Assembly: GCA_946183415.1 (NCBI GenBank)
Contig: CAMHAM010000005.1
Coordinates: forward strand, 62,001-126,000
DNA: 64,000 nucleotides
Direction of reading: 5' to 3'
Origin: an uncultured Prevotella sp.
GTDB lineage: Bacteria > Bacteroidota > Bacteroidia > Bacteroidales > Bacteroidaceae
The translations under genes were made by a program, and so were the position numbers. A model generated the notes under the pieces. It did not search any database. It was given only the letters and a program-made list of their open reading frames with translations, and was not told where the DNA came from. Below are positions 34,941 through 44,286 of this stretch, in pieces (position 1 is the first letter of the stretch; each line of letters opens with the position of its first letter).

Positions 34941-36566
34941 TTATTTTCCTTTTTCATAATTAAATACATCGAAGTCGGCATAGCCGCCAGCTTTCTTTGT
35001 GGCGTAGCAGAAGAGGGCGAACTTAGAGCCCATGAAAAAGCGGCGCCAGTCGAAACTCAGCTTATAGTCGCTGCCGATCTTCGTCCATTGCTCACCGTCG
35101 AGACTATAGTAGAAAGTGGCAAGGTCCTTGCCACCATAGCCGCCAGTGGAGGAGGGGCGGAAGTCGGCATCGATGCGCAGCCATACCTTCTGCTGTTTCA
35201 GCTCTACTGATTCAATGATATTCTCCTCGACATCTGTCACAGCCTTCTCGCGCTCTGTCAGCGACACTTTCTGTTCGCTCATCTCGAGCACGAGACGCTT
35301 GCCTTTCTTCTTCACCGTCAGGAGTCCTGAGTCACTGTTGAAGGCACCAAAGCCGGCACAGTCGCCGTCCTTCAGTCTGGCGAGATCCACGCAGACACTG
35401 CCACTGCACGTCGGACCCTCCATGCGCTGAGTCAGCGTGTTGGGGGCGAGATAGATGCTCTGCACCACGCGGTTGGTCTTCAGACGAAGGAATCCAGGAC
35501 GCTCCGTGAGACTCCACGCCTGGTCGATGGGGTTGTGGTTCCACTGCCAGTGCAGGCCGAGCTTTGCAGTGCCGAAGTCATCTGCCTTCACGATGGCAGC
35601 CTCGGGCTCACCGCTCTTCAGTGGTCGCACCTCACTGGGCACCTTCCCATTCTCATCGCCGAGCATAGGCCAGCCGTTGATCCAGCGACAGGGCATTACG
35701 GTGAGCACACGGCCCACACCGCCGCGATCCTGGAAGATGATACCATACCAGTCACCGTCCTCTGAGTCGACGATAGTTCCCTGTGCCTCGTAAGAGAAGC
35801 CTCCGAACTCACTCTCCAGAATCACTTGCTTCTCCCATGGGCCATGGATATCGTCAGCACGGTAGCACACCTCACGGCGATGGCGCCCTGGGGCGTACGT
35901 GTGCGAGATCATCAGCAGATAGTATTTGCCGTTGTGTTTGATGACGCGTGAGCCTTCGAGCAGCCCTTTTTCGTCTTCTTCGCGCTGGAAGATCTGCTGA
36001 TGGCTTCCCTCGATAACGTCAGAGAGGTCTGGTTTCAGCTCCATCATCTCTCCTGTTCCATAGACCACATAGACACGATTGTCATCATCGAAGAATAGCG
36101 AGCAGTCGTGGAAGTGGCGCATGCGCGAGAGTATCTTCCAGGGTCCTTCAGCCTTGTCGGCAGTAAAGATATAGGTGTCGCCCATGGCACCCTGTTCGTT
36201 GGGCGCCAGGAGGGCATAGAATTTCCCGTTGTGGTATTTCAGTGAGGTAGCCCACTGCCCGCGTCCGTAGGCCGTACCCTCTTGCAGGTCGTACTTCGGC
36301 GAATCCGTCAGACGGTCGAAGACATATCCCACCGTCTCCCAGTTCTTCAGGTCCTTCGATTTCATGATGGGTGCTCCAGGCATCAGGTGCATGGTGGTGG
36401 ATACCAGATAGAAGGTGTCGCCCACACGTATCACGTCGGGATCAGGTACATCAGCCCACAACATCGGGTTCTGGATTTTCTCCGTATGGAGTGTTGCATA
36501 ATCGTCAGCCAAGCCCCTTATTGGCAGCATCACTGCGACTGCAAGCAGGATAGTTGATAGTTTCAT
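34941..36566 (-). CDS. GH43 beta-xylosidase/arabinofuranosidase with concanavalin-like C-terminal domain
   Basis: 541 residues with a signal peptide ([20 protein letters not shown]). The five-bladed propeller shows the catalytic base Asp ([13 protein letters not shown]), the pKa-modulating Asp ([10 protein letters not shown]) and the acid Glu ([17 protein letters not shown]). Residues about 320-541 form the beta-xylosidase C-terminal domain ([31 protein letters not shown]). It releases xylose or arabinose from xylan or related chains. First gene of the operon with bglX, the deacetylase and the GT2; promoter at 36596. Confidence 0.92.
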   Translation of the reverse strand: MKLSTILLAVAVMLPIRGLADDYATLHTEKIQNPMLWADVPDPDVIRVGDTFYLVSTTMHLMPGAPIMKSKDLKNWETVGYVFDRLTDSPKYDLQEGTAYGRGQWATSLKYHNGKFYALLAPNEQGAMGDTYIFTADKAEGPWKILSRMRHFHDCSLFFDDDNRVYVVYGTGEMMELKPDLSDVIEGSHQQIFQREEDEKGLLEGSRVIKHNGKYYLLMISHTYAPGRHRREVCYRADDIHGPWEKQVILESEFGGFSYEAQGTIVDSEDGDWYGIIFQDRGGVGRVLTVMPCRWINGWPMLGDENGKVPSEVRPLKSGEPEAAIVKADDFGTAKLGLHWQWNHNPIDQAWSLTERPGFLRLKTNRVVQSIYLAPNTLTQRMEGPTCSGSVCVDLARLKDGDCAGFGAFNSDSGLLTVKKKGKRLVLEMSEQKVSLTEREKAVTDVEENIIESVELKQQKVWLRIDADFRPSSTGGYGGKDLATFYYSLDGEQWTKIGSDYKLSFDWRRFFMGSKFALFCYATKKAGGYADFDVFNYEKGK

Positions 36567-36595
36567 ATTCCAAGTGGTTTTAGTTTCGATGGCGA

Positions 36596-36603
36596 CAAAG
36601 GTA
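36596..36603 (-). promoter_or_regulatory. -7 box (TACCTTTG) for the GH43 operon
   Basis: CAAAGGTA on the plus strand, 30 bp before the ATG at 36566. Between here and 36680 two near-direct repeats of ATGTCTGAAAAAAATTTG appear, which may be sites for a shared regulator of the divergent operons. Confidence 0.55.
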
Positions 36604-36679
36604 CAAAAAATATTTTGTTCTCGTGTCGATATGTCTGAAAAAAATTTGTTCTTATGTTCTTATGTCTGAAAAATTTTTG

Positions 36680-36687
36680 TATCTTTG
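36680..36687 (+). promoter_or_regulatory. -7 box (TATCTTTG) for the phosphatase-GH31 gene
   Basis: TATCTTTG lies 30 bp before the ATG at 36717. A repeat of ATGTCTGAAAAATTTTTG overlaps the -33 region. Confidence 0.6.
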
Positions 36688-36716
36688 CAGCAGAATGACC
36701 AACAACTATAATTAAT

Positions 36717-39700
36717 ATGAAGAAATCGCTATTATCATTACTCGTGCTGCTGCTGGCTGTTATGGCTGGGGCACAGAACCTGAATGTGCTCGATCAGCTC
36801 AAAGCCGATCCGAGAAGAGCTTACGGTAACGACTACCCTTACCACTTCACAGACAAGCAGCTGACGAAGGCCCCCGAGGGTTACAAGCCGTTCTACATCA
36901 GTCACTACAGCCGTCATGGCTCGCGCTACTTCTGGAGCGACTTCCTCTATAAGGACCTCGACTCCCTGTTGACGAAGGCTCATGCCAACCACCAGTTGAC
37001 ACCTGTTGGCGAGGCCCTGCACGACAAGTTCATGGCTGCCAAGGACGAGCTGATGAATGGCTGGAGCGAGCTGACGCAGGTGGGCTGGGACCAGCATCAG
37101 GGCATTGCCCGCACGATGTATAACAACTTCCCCGAAGTCTTCAGCAAGGGTGGCAACGTCTTGGCCATCTCCTCGCTCTCAGGGCGCTGCGTACTGAGTA
37201 TGTCTGCCTTCTGTCAGGAACTTGTACAGTGTAATCCCCAGATAGAGATCCGTGAGGAGTCGTCGCGCCATACCCTCGACGGGGTAGTACCTACCGATCA
37301 CCAGAATCCCCTGCGCCGTGAGTTCCCCAAGAGCACGCCCCGCTACGAGCAGAACCGTGCGAAGTTCAAGGCTGCCCCTTCGCTGGCAGAGACCATTGCC
37401 AAGCGCGTCTTCACCTCTACTGAGGGCCTGGGCGATGCCAATCGTCTGAGCTACGTGCTCACCAACCTCTATACCACGTTGCCCAGCATCAACCATGAAG
37501 GCATGATGGAAGGCATCATTACCGATGAGGAGATTGCCAGCCAGTGGGAGTCATCCAACCTTGGTTCCTATTCATGGGTGTTCGGTCCTCGTTATGATAT
37601 GATTCCCATCCTACAGGATTTCCTCCGTAAGGCTGAGGCTGTCATCAATGGCACCAGCGACCGCATCGCCGACCTGCGCTTCGGTCACGATACTTGTATC
37701 GGCCCTCTCACGGTGCTGATGGGCATCAACGGTGCCGACCTCGACCCTGAGGATCCCAATGAGGTGAAAAACATCTACCAGAACTGGGAGACCTGTATGG
37801 CCTCGAATATCCAGATGGTGTTCTATCGTGGTGCCAGCGATGATGATATCCTCGTGAAGCTGCTCCTCAATGGTGAGGAGGCCACACTGCCCGTGCCCAC
37901 CTCTCAGGCACCTTATTATAAATGGAGCGATTTCCGCGACTTCTACACAGCCCGCATCCAGAGCGTGTTGGCTCCTGAGCAGTCGCAGGAACTGACCATC
38001 GAGTTCATCACGCCCTCCATCGTCCATGTGGTAAAAGGCAAGCCCACGAAGAGTCTGGTTGTCACTGCCAAGCCTGAGAAGGTAGCTGTCACGAAAAGCG
38101 GAAACAGCCTTTCGAGCAGTGCCCTCACAGTGAAGCAGGATGCGAAGGGCAACCTGACCTTCCTCGATGCCAAGGGCAAGGTGTTGCTGCGCGAGAAAGC
38201 CTGCGACGTCGCCAAGGTAAGCCAGACATTCACTCTCGACAAGGATGAGGCGATCTATGGTCTCGGCACCATCCAGAATGGCAAGATCAACCGTCGTGGC
38301 GAGCATAAGCGCATGGAGCAGTCGAACCTCGAGGATTTCCAGAGCGTGCTGCAGTCAATCAAGGGCTGGGGACTCTATTGGGAGAATTATTCGCCCACTC
38401 AGTTTGACGATGATGCCAATGGCATGTCGCTGACCTCAGAGGCTGGTGAGGGCATCGACTATTACTTTATGTATGGTGGTTCTGCTGATGGCGTGATTGC
38501 GCAGATACGCCACCTCACAGGCGACGTGCCGATGTTCCCACTCTGGACCTACGGCTTCTGGCAGTCGAAGGAGCGCTATAAGACCGCTGCCGAGACTGAG
38601 AGCATCGTCGACAAGTACCGTGAGTTGCAGGTGCCCCTCGATGGTATCATTCAGGACTGGCAGTACTGGGGGTCCAACTATCAGTGGAATGCGATGGACT
38701 TCCTCGCCGAGGACTTTGCCAAGGGACCGCAGATGATTGAGAACGTACACAAGAAGCATGCCCACTTCATGATCTCCATCTGGGCAAGCTTCGGGCCGCA
38801 GACCAAGCAGTACAGCGAACTCAAGCGCATGGGCCTGCTGCTACCTATTGAGACGTGGCCCCAGAGCGGCATCTCCCACATCTGGCCTCCCCGCATGGAC
38901 TATCCCTCAGGCGTGAAGGTCTACGATGCCTTCAGTCCTATGGCGCGCGATATTTACTGGAAACATCTGAAGAAGCTCTTCGACTACGGCACTGATGCGT
39001 GGTGGATGGACTCTACCGATCCCGACTTCTTTAATCCGCGTGAGAGCGACTATCAGCATAAGGTCACAGGCGGCACGTGGCGCTCGCTGCGCAATGCCTT
39101 CCCGTTGGAGACCGTTCGTGGTGTCTATGAGAAGCAGCGCAAGACCTCCGATCAGAAGCGTGTATTCATCATGACTCGCTCAGCATTTGCAGGTCAGCAG
39201 CATTACGGCTCCAACATGTGGAGCGGCGATGTGGCCTCTTCGTGGGATATGCTCCGCAAGCAAGTGCCCGCAGGCCTGAGTTTCTCACTGACGGGTAATC
39301 CCAACTTCAACACCGACATAGGCGGTTTCTTCTGCGGCTCCTATAATACCAAGGGTAGTGGCTCAGCCCCTCAGAACCCTCAGTTCCAGGAGCTCTATGT
39401 GCGCTGGATGCAGTACGGACTCTTCTGTCCTGTCTTCCGTAGTCATGGTGCCGATGCCCCCCGTGAGATCTGGCAGTTTGGAAAGAAGGGCGAACCCGTC
39501 TACGATGCCATCGAGGCGATGATCCGTCTGCGCTATCGTCTGATACCTTATTTATATAGCACCGCCTGGCAGGTCACCTCTGCTAATCAGAGCTACCTCC
39601 GTCCGCTGTTCAGCGACTTTGCTGCCGACAAGAAGGTGTGGAGCATGGGTGATGAGTTCCTCTGTGGCCCCAGCATCCTCGCGGCTCCTATCCTCGATCC

Positions 39701-40259
39701 GCAGTACACTGAGGAGCAGGTCATCAAGGAAGATGCCATGACGGGATGGGACAAGAAAGAAGTGAAAAGTGGAGAAGTGAAAAGTGAGGAAGTGAACTGG
39801 GCTGAGGCGAAATCAGCTGTGAAGTACTTGCCGAAGGGCACTCTCTGGTATGACTTCTGGACGAATAAGCGTTATACTGGTGGCCAGACCGTCACCATCG
39901 AGACTGCCTTGAACCGCGTACCTATATTCCTGCGTGCAGGCAGCATCCTACCCCTCGGCCCTGAGATGCAGTATGTGGGCGAGAAGGCTTGGGACAATCT
40001 TGAATTGCGTCTCTATCCTGGAGCCGACGGCAGCTTCACCCTCTATGAGGACGAAGGCGACAACTACAACTACGAGCGCGGTGTCTACAGCTCCATCACC
40101 TTCGAGTGGAATGATCGCAGCCGCACCCTTACCATCTCTCCCCGTCAGGGCGAATATCCTGGCATGCTGAAGTCACGCCAGTTCACCGTTGTCCTTCCCG
40201 ACGGCACTACCAAGACCGTCGCCTACGACGGTACCCGCCAGGAGGTATCAATCCCTTGA
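36717..40259 (+). CDS. Histidine acid phosphatase fused to GH31 alpha-xylosidase
   Basis: 1180 residues with a signal peptide (MKKSLLSLLVLLLAVMAGAQ). Residues about 25-415 are a histidine acid phosphatase, with RHGSRY (66-71) as the phosphohistidine motif and GHDTCIGPL (about 323) as its proton-donor HD region. Residues about 425-1180 are GH31: WWMDSTDPDF (about 764) holds the nucleophile Asp, WSGDVASSW (about 837) the acid/base, and GFFCGSYN and RSHGAD line the sugar site. The GH31 part lacks its own signal peptide and the phosphatase lacks a normal C-terminus, so the fusion probably arose by deletion. A heptamer tract encodes KKEVKSGEVKSEEVNWAE in a loop near 39760. Both active sites look intact. 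Confidence 0.88.
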   Translation: MKKSLLSLLVLLLAVMAGAQNLNVLDQLKADPRRAYGNDYPYHFTDKQLTKAPEGYKPFYISHYSRHGSRYFWSDFLYKDLDSLLTKAHANHQLTPVGEALHDKFMAAKDELMNGWSELTQVGWDQHQGIARTMYNNFPEVFSKGGNVLAISSLSGRCVLSMSAFCQELVQCNPQIEIREESSRHTLDGVVPTDHQNPLRREFPKSTPRYEQNRAKFKAAPSLAETIAKRVFTSTEGLGDANRLSYVLTNLYTTLPSINHEGMMEGIITDEEIASQWESSNLGSYSWVFGPRYDMIPILQDFLRKAEAVINGTSDRIADLRFGHDTCIGPLTVLMGINGADLDPEDPNEVKNIYQNWETCMASNIQMVFYRGASDDDILVKLLLNGEEATLPVPTSQAPYYKWSDFRDFYTARIQSVLAPEQSQELTIEFITPSIVHVVKGKPTKSLVVTAKPEKVAVTKSGNSLSSSALTVKQDAKGNLTFLDAKGKVLLREKACDVAKVSQTFTLDKDEAIYGLGTIQNGKINRRGEHKRMEQSNLEDFQSVLQSIKGWGLYWENYSPTQFDDDANGMSLTSEAGEGIDYYFMYGGSADGVIAQIRHLTGDVPMFPLWTYGFWQSKERYKTAAETESIVDKYRELQVPLDGIIQDWQYWGSNYQWNAMDFLAEDFAKGPQMIENVHKKHAHFMISIWASFGPQTKQYSELKRMGLLLPIETWPQSGISHIWPPRMDYPSGVKVYDAFSPMARDIYWKHLKKLFDYGTDAWWMDSTDPDFFNPRESDYQHKVTGGTWRSLRNAFPLETVRGVYEKQRKTSDQKRVFIMTRSAFAGQQHYGSNMWSGDVASSWDMLRKQVPAGLSFSLTGNPNFNTDIGGFFCGSYNTKGSGSAPQNPQFQELYVRWMQYGLFCPVFRSHGADAPREIWQFGKKGEPVYDAIEAMIRLRYRLIPYLYSTAWQVTSANQSYLRPLFSDFAADKKVWSMGDEFLCGPSILAAPILDPQYTEEQVIKEDAMTGWDKKEVKSGEVKSEEVNWAEAKSAVKYLPKGTLWYDFWTNKRYTGGQTVTIETALNRVPIFLRAGSILPLGPEMQYVGEKAWDNLELRLYPGADGSFTLYEDEGDNYNYERGVYSSITFEWNDRSRTLTISPRQGEYPGMLKSRQFTVVLPDGTTKTVAYDGTRQEVSIP
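39760..39801 (+). repeat. Heptamer-like tract inside the GH31 part
   Basis: Units of AGTGAAA, AGTGGAG and AGTGAGG in frame, coding for a KSGEVKSEEV-type loop. Same family as at 14567. Confidence 0.65.
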
Positions 40260-40278
40260 GTGCAGTAACCTTACGGAA

Positions 40279-42120
40279 ATGCAGAAGTCGATAGTCATAG
40301 CGGTCATTGCCGCCACGTGCCTGATGATGGGGTGTACGGATGGGAGATACAGCGCAGTACTCTCGCAGATAGATACGCTCATGGAAGCGCATCCTGACTC
40401 TGCCCTCCAGCGTCTTGATAGTCTCAGAAGCCAGAAGGAGAGTTGGCCCAAGAGCCTGCGTATGCGCTATGACCTGCTCGAAGCCAAGGCCCAGAACAAA
40501 GCCTTTGTAGACTTCACTTCCGACTCTATTGCCAAGGAGTTCACCAGGTACTATGACTCTCACGGCACAGCCAATGAACGCATGACAGCCCACTACCTCT
40601 TAGGCTGCGTCTATCGCGACCTCGGCGAGGCTCCCCATGCCGTTGACTGTTACCTCGATGCCATTTCCCAGGCAGACACCACAGCCAAGGATTGTGATTT
40701 CTATACGCTGAGTTGTGCTTATGCACAGATGGCTGATATCTACTATCGCCAACTCCTCCTATCCTATAGTATAATAGCCAGAAAACAATCCAGTTATTAT
40801 GCTTTTAAAGCAAACAAACCTGTTTATGCGATTTCTGATCTTGAACGAATAGCTAGTGTATACATCTTACAAAATAAAAAAGATAGTGCAGAATTGATCT
40901 TAATAAAAGTTCAGCATCTATATCAAAGATATGGGCTATTGCAAAATGCCCTTCAATCATTTACCAAACTTATACATATATATGTAAATGACTCCAATAA
41001 GTTAATTCAGACAAAAGAACTGATTGACAAATATGACTCAGAATCTTCCTCATTTGATAAGAACCATGAGTTACAGGGAGCTAAGCGCAAGTTCTACTTC
41101 TATAAAGGGAGATATTTTGAGGGTGTAAATCAACTCGACTCGGCAGAGTATTATTACAGAAAGATCTATCGCCCCAATATGTCATACACTGCCATGGATC
41201 CCATGTATAGAGGGTTATTACGTGTTTTCACCAAACGCCATCAATCAGACTCCATAGCCAAATACTCCCAACTCCTTTGTTTGGCCAACGATTCTTCCAT
41301 AGCTAAAAAGGATCAAGACCTGACAGCTCAGATGGCTGCCAGCTATAACTATAACCGTTATCAAAAGGAGGCTCTGGAAAACGAAAAGATTGCTCATCAC
41401 ACACAGATTATATTAATAAGTATTCTTATTGGGGTTGCTGTAGTTGCCTTTATTCTATATGCAATATGGAGAAACCATTTGAAGAAACAGGAAAGACTTA
41501 GGGCTGAATATACTAAAGCTACAGAGGAATATGAGAAGAATATTAGAACGATGCGCCTTTTGGACAGTGCTTATCAGGAAGTAATCAATGCGGTGAAGGA
41601 AGAATTGAGCAAGACAAGAAGCGAGAACCAATCTCACTTAGAAACAATCACTGCTGAATATGAAAGAAATAAAACTGAGCTAGAAGAAGAGAATCACAAA
41701 TTAACAGGAACTATCAGAAAATTAGAGAAGCAGGATGCTGTTTCTGATTATCTGCAGAAAACAAAAGAGCTTATGAACACTGAGATTGTAAAGCATATAA
41801 AGGATTTGGAACAGATACCCCTTTCGACTTTAACAAAAGACGATTGGAATATGCTGAATGCTGAGATTGCGACCTATTTCCCTAGCATTATTCACGACTT
41901 AAACTCATTACCAAAAATCACTGATCAAAAGATTCGCGTATGTTTGCTCGTCCTATTAAAGATAAAAGACAGTAGTATAGCTAACTGGCTTGAATTAAAA
42001 GCTAACCGTATTAGCAACATCAAATCAGAACTCAATAAAGAACTTTTTGGTGAGAGTTCTGCCCGCACATTATACAATAATCTGCGCCAACGGTATAACA
42101 TTATTACCAGTGGTGAGTAA
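40279..42120 (+). CDS. TPR lipoprotein/membrane regulator with C-terminal DNA-binding-like domain
   Basis: 613 residues with a lipoprotein signal (VIAATCLMMGC). Helical TPR repeats fill residues about 25-360. A membrane span (IILISILIGVAVVAFILYAIW) lies at about 374-396, then a long coiled coil (to about 510). The C-terminus (about 540-613: YFPSIIHDLNSL, KIRVCLLVLLKIKDSSIANWLEL, ISNIKSELNK) resembles the helix-turn-helix end of Bacteroidetes TPR-type regulators such as DUF6377 proteins. It may sense sugars outside and act on DNA inside. It starts 19 bp after the phosphatase-GH31 gene, so likely controls this locus. The DNA changes from GC-rich to AT-rich near 40740, which suggests a mosaic origin. 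Confidence 0.75.
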   Translation: MQKSIVIAVIAATCLMMGCTDGRYSAVLSQIDTLMEAHPDSALQRLDSLRSQKESWPKSLRMRYDLLEAKAQNKAFVDFTSDSIAKEFTRYYDSHGTANERMTAHYLLGCVYRDLGEAPHAVDCYLDAISQADTTAKDCDFYTLSCAYAQMADIYYRQLLLSYSIIARKQSSYYAFKANKPVYAISDLERIASVYILQNKKDSAELILIKVQHLYQRYGLLQNALQSFTKLIHIYVNDSNKLIQTKELIDKYDSESSSFDKNHELQGAKRKFYFYKGRYFEGVNQLDSAEYYYRKIYRPNMSYTAMDPMYRGLLRVFTKRHQSDSIAKYSQLLCLANDSSIAKKDQDLTAQMAASYNYNRYQKEALENEKIAHHTQIILISILIGVAVVAFILYAIWRNHLKKQERLRAEYTKATEEYEKNIRTMRLLDSAYQEVINAVKEELSKTRSENQSHLETITAEYERNKTELEEENHKLTGTIRKLEKQDAVSDYLQKTKELMNTEIVKHIKDLEQIPLSTLTKDDWNMLNAEIATYFPSIIHDLNSLPKITDQKIRVCLLVLLKIKDSSIANWLELKANRISNIKSELNKELFGESSARTLYNNLRQRYNIITSGE

Positions 42121-42280
42121 TAAAATGGGGAAGTCCTATAGATAACTGAATTCAAATGAAATAATTCGTGTAGGAGGCAGATTCGGATTGAAACAATCTG
42201 AGATTCAGATGTTTGCAAGAATCTTTAATGCCGTTTAACAGTTTCAAGTGAATTCATGTGAATTAATAACTCCATTAAGA

Positions 42281-42312
42281 TTTGGAGATTATCATTTGTT
42301 TTCATATTTTTG
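42281..42312 (+). promoter_or_regulatory. Promoter before the 39-residue peptide and lipoprotein genes
   Basis: TTTG (42281-42284) and TATTTTTG (42305-42312) with a 20-bp gap. The short ATG frame begins 17 bp later. Confidence 0.65.
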
Positions 42313-42328
42313 CAGCGAGAACAATCGT

Positions 42329-42448
42329 ATGATGGGGTCTTATGATGGCATTAATTGGTTTGTATATCAGGAGCTAGGTACAAAAAGGACATATGATGAC
42401 TCATACAACTTCTATAACAATATGTATTATTTTACAGTATGGAGATGA
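42329..42448 (+). CDS. 39-residue aromatic-rich peptide, possible leader
   Basis: Starts MMGSYDGINWFVYQELG and ends NMYYFTVWR, with many Tyr, Phe and Trp. It lies directly after a consensus promoter and its end overlaps the start region of the next gene, so its translation may be coupled to the lipoprotein. No family recognised. The rest of 42121-42328 holds nothing I can name. Confidence 0.4.
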   Translation: MMGSYDGINWFVYQELGTKRTYDDSYNFYNNMYYFTVWR

Positions 42449-42453
42449 TTTCT

Positions 42454-42915
42454 ATGATGACAAAAACAGTTAGATGTGGCTTGGGACTCGTTTCCCTATT
42501 CTTTATTTGTAATTGTTCTAATCAAGATCAAGAAGATTGGAATTGGTCCAGCGCCAATGATACCTATTTACAAGTATTTAATGAAGATGATCAGTTCTTG
42601 ACTGTCCATGATGGCGATACGCTTGAGGTCAGTTCTTTGGTAGATTCAAGGATGAAATGTGTATTTACAGACTGGGATGCATACGCTTTGGCAACAGCAA
42701 GAGATTCAAAATGGAATGATTCTGAGCGGTTTATCTGGGTACAGCCAGAAGTAAGAGAAGTATCATACCATTGGCTTACAATTAAACAGGAATCGCCTAG
42801 TAAATATTTGTTTTCAATTCAGAAAGAGAAGAATGATACTGTAAAAGAGATTATCTTTAAAACTTCCAGCAATGGCCCAGTCTCACATTCCGATCTATAT
42901 TTCAAACTTGAATAA
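42454..42915 (+). CDS. Small lipoprotein of unknown function
   Basis: About 153 residues with a lipoprotein signal (LGLVSLFFICNC). The mature part is acidic with Trp-rich strands (EDWNWSSANDTYL, VFTDWDAYAL, VSYHWLTIKQ). It resembles a small beta-sandwich, but no family is recognised. ATG at 42439 is also possible. The gene is AT-rich. Its stop is followed by an element (GGCGCAATGG hairpin) that also follows the next gene. Confidence 0.7.
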   Translation: MMTKTVRCGLGLVSLFFICNCSNQDQEDWNWSSANDTYLQVFNEDDQFLTVHDGDTLEVSSLVDSRMKCVFTDWDAYALATARDSKWNDSERFIWVQPEVREVSYHWLTIKQESPSKYLFSIQKEKNDTVKEIIFKTSSNGPVSHSDLYFKLE

Positions 42916-42918
42916 ATA

Positions 42919-42947
42919 GGCGCAATGGTTCCAGACCCCATTGCGCC
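42919..42947. repeat. GGCGCAATGG...CCATTGCGCC hairpin after the lipoprotein gene
   Basis: A 10-bp stem with TTCCAGACC as loop, right after the stop (AAATAAATAGG). The text AAATAAATAGG(GG)CGCAATGG recurs at 43940-43958 after the next gene. It could be a terminator or a mobile palindrome. Confidence 0.65.
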
Positions 42948-43086
42948 CTCAAGTGGTTTTTGATGCTCCAGAGGTCGTCTTTGACGGAACTTTTACTTGC
43001 CCTTCTGGAGCGTCCTTTGAGACTCGTCATGAAGGCTGTGAATTGTAAATATAGCAATAATTCTTGTATCTTAATAAAAGATTTCG

Positions 43087-43094
43087 TATTTTTG
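43087..43094 (+). promoter_or_regulatory. -7 box (TATTTTTG) for the 274-residue lipoprotein
   Basis: TATTTTTG lies 25 bp before the ATG at 43119. Confidence 0.5.
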
Positions 43095-43118
43095 TGCCGA
43101 TAATTTTAATATGAATCT

Positions 43119-43943
43119 ATGAGACGAATTTATTTTTTCCTAATGGTTGTTATGCTTCTTCCCAACTGTGGAGGGGGCTATAGTGAGATAGACAGTAGAG
43201 AGGCAGGAGAGAATGGCTTTCATTCTTTTTGCACAGAAGGGAAAACATGGAACTATATGTTGTTCGACGCTGAAAAAAAGGAATTGCCTGAAGAAACTTA
43301 TTCATACGTAGTCCGAGGAGATACTGCCATTGGTGATTTCAATTACAAAAAACTCTATTATCGAAAGGGAGATACTGAGCGACTGGCGTTTATGATGAGG
43401 GAGCAGGGGAGTAAAGTGTTTAAACTCTATCCAAATAAGGAAGAGCGTCTTTTCTTCGACTTCGGGCGCGATGATGTAGGGCTTGTGCATCATTGGATAT
43501 CCCAAGATGGGGGCGAAATCGTGAACTGGGTTATACACACAATAGATACAGTCTTGGTAAAAAACAACTATTTCCGTCGCTATTGCTGTTATCAAAAATA
43601 TTCAGGAAAGGAACTGACTGCTATAGAGGAGGGGGCTTCTGCCCAAAAAGACTACTGGGTTGAAGGTGTCGGATCTGCCAGATATGGGATAGAGGCCGAT
43701 GGCTTAGAATTATTTGCGAGACTTCCTGGAATAACTGAATATTTCGTTTCATGCTATGAGAACGGTGACAGTATATTCACTGCTGATGATTTTACAAGGC
43801 CTGCTTATACAACTGAAATAAAAGGAGTGAAGGGCTGCGCTCTACAGGATGGGCCGTATTATGACCTACAAGGACGACGTATATCGTCAAAGCCTTTGAA
43901 GGGCCTTTATATCAAGAACGGTAATAAGTTGATTGTGAAATAA
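43119..43943 (+). CDS. Lipoprotein with Bacteroidales C-terminal tail
   Basis: 274 residues, lipoprotein-like signal (FFLMVVMLLPNCGGG). The body shows beta-type segments, some with WNYMLFDA and KLYYRKGD. The end (YYDLQGRRISSKPLKGLYIKNGNKLIVK) matches the common Prevotella tail seen on many secreted or surface proteins. No enzyme motif was seen. Located between carbohydrate genes but unlinked to them by sequence. Confidence 0.75.
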   Translation: MRRIYFFLMVVMLLPNCGGGYSEIDSREAGENGFHSFCTEGKTWNYMLFDAEKKELPEETYSYVVRGDTAIGDFNYKKLYYRKGDTERLAFMMREQGSKVFKLYPNKEERLFFDFGRDDVGLVHHWISQDGGEIVNWVIHTIDTVLVKNNYFRRYCCYQKYSGKELTAIEEGASAQKDYWVEGVGSARYGIEADGLELFARLPGITEYFVSCYENGDSIFTADDFTRPAYTTEIKGVKGCALQDGPYYDLQGRRISSKPLKGLYIKNGNKLIVK

Positions 43944-43946
43944 ATA

Positions 43947-43990
43947 GGGGCGCAATGGGGCCTGGAACATCGGGGCCTGGCCTCAGTGTG
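43947..43990. repeat. CGCAATGGGGCCTGG element with GGGGCCTGGCCTC copy
   Basis: Directly after the stop of the lipoprotein gene. It holds a copy of the 42919 element start followed by a degenerate GGGGCCTGGCC palindrome and AGTGTGCA, so both palindrome types are joined here. Confidence 0.6.
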
Positions 43991-44095
43991 CATGATTGAC
44001 ACATAGATGCAAATACTCTGAAAGGATGTGACCCTTCTGACCCTTGTGACCCCTGAGTGTGGGGCCGGAAGGTGCGGAAGGGTCGCTTATTATTG

Positions 44096-44239
44096 ATGTA
44101 TGACAACTATATTCCAATAGTCGTATCTTTCATTCCAATAGTTGTATCTTTTGTTACGATAGTCGTAACGAAAAATCCAATAGTGATAGCAGTTTTTTTA
44201 GTATTAATAGTAGAACTATTTAGAATTAATAGTAAATAG
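44096..44239 (+). CDS. 47-residue hydrophobic repeat peptide
   Basis: The frame from ATG 44096 encodes MYDNY followed by seven-residue units IPIVVSF, IPIVVSF, VTIVVTK and NPIVIAV, then a hydrophobic end. The DNA units repeat every 21 bp (44111, 44132, 44153, 44174). It would span the membrane and resembles type I toxin-like peptides only in size and hydrophobicity. It could equally be a chance frame in a repeat. No promoter was seen. Confidence 0.3.
   Translation: MYDNYIPIVVSFIPIVVSFVTIVVTKNPIVIAVFLVLIVELFRINSK
44111..44194 (+). repeat. 21-bp tandem repeat
   Basis: Four units at a pitch of 21 bp with core CCAATAGT or CGATAGTCG. The third contains the palindrome GTTACGA-TAG-TCGTAAC. A hairpin AGAACTATTTA...TAAATAGTTCT follows at about 44212-44243. 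Confidence 0.7.
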
Positions 44240-44286
44240 TTCTGGAATTAAATCTAAAAATTGGCCCACAGTTACTTTGTGCACAT

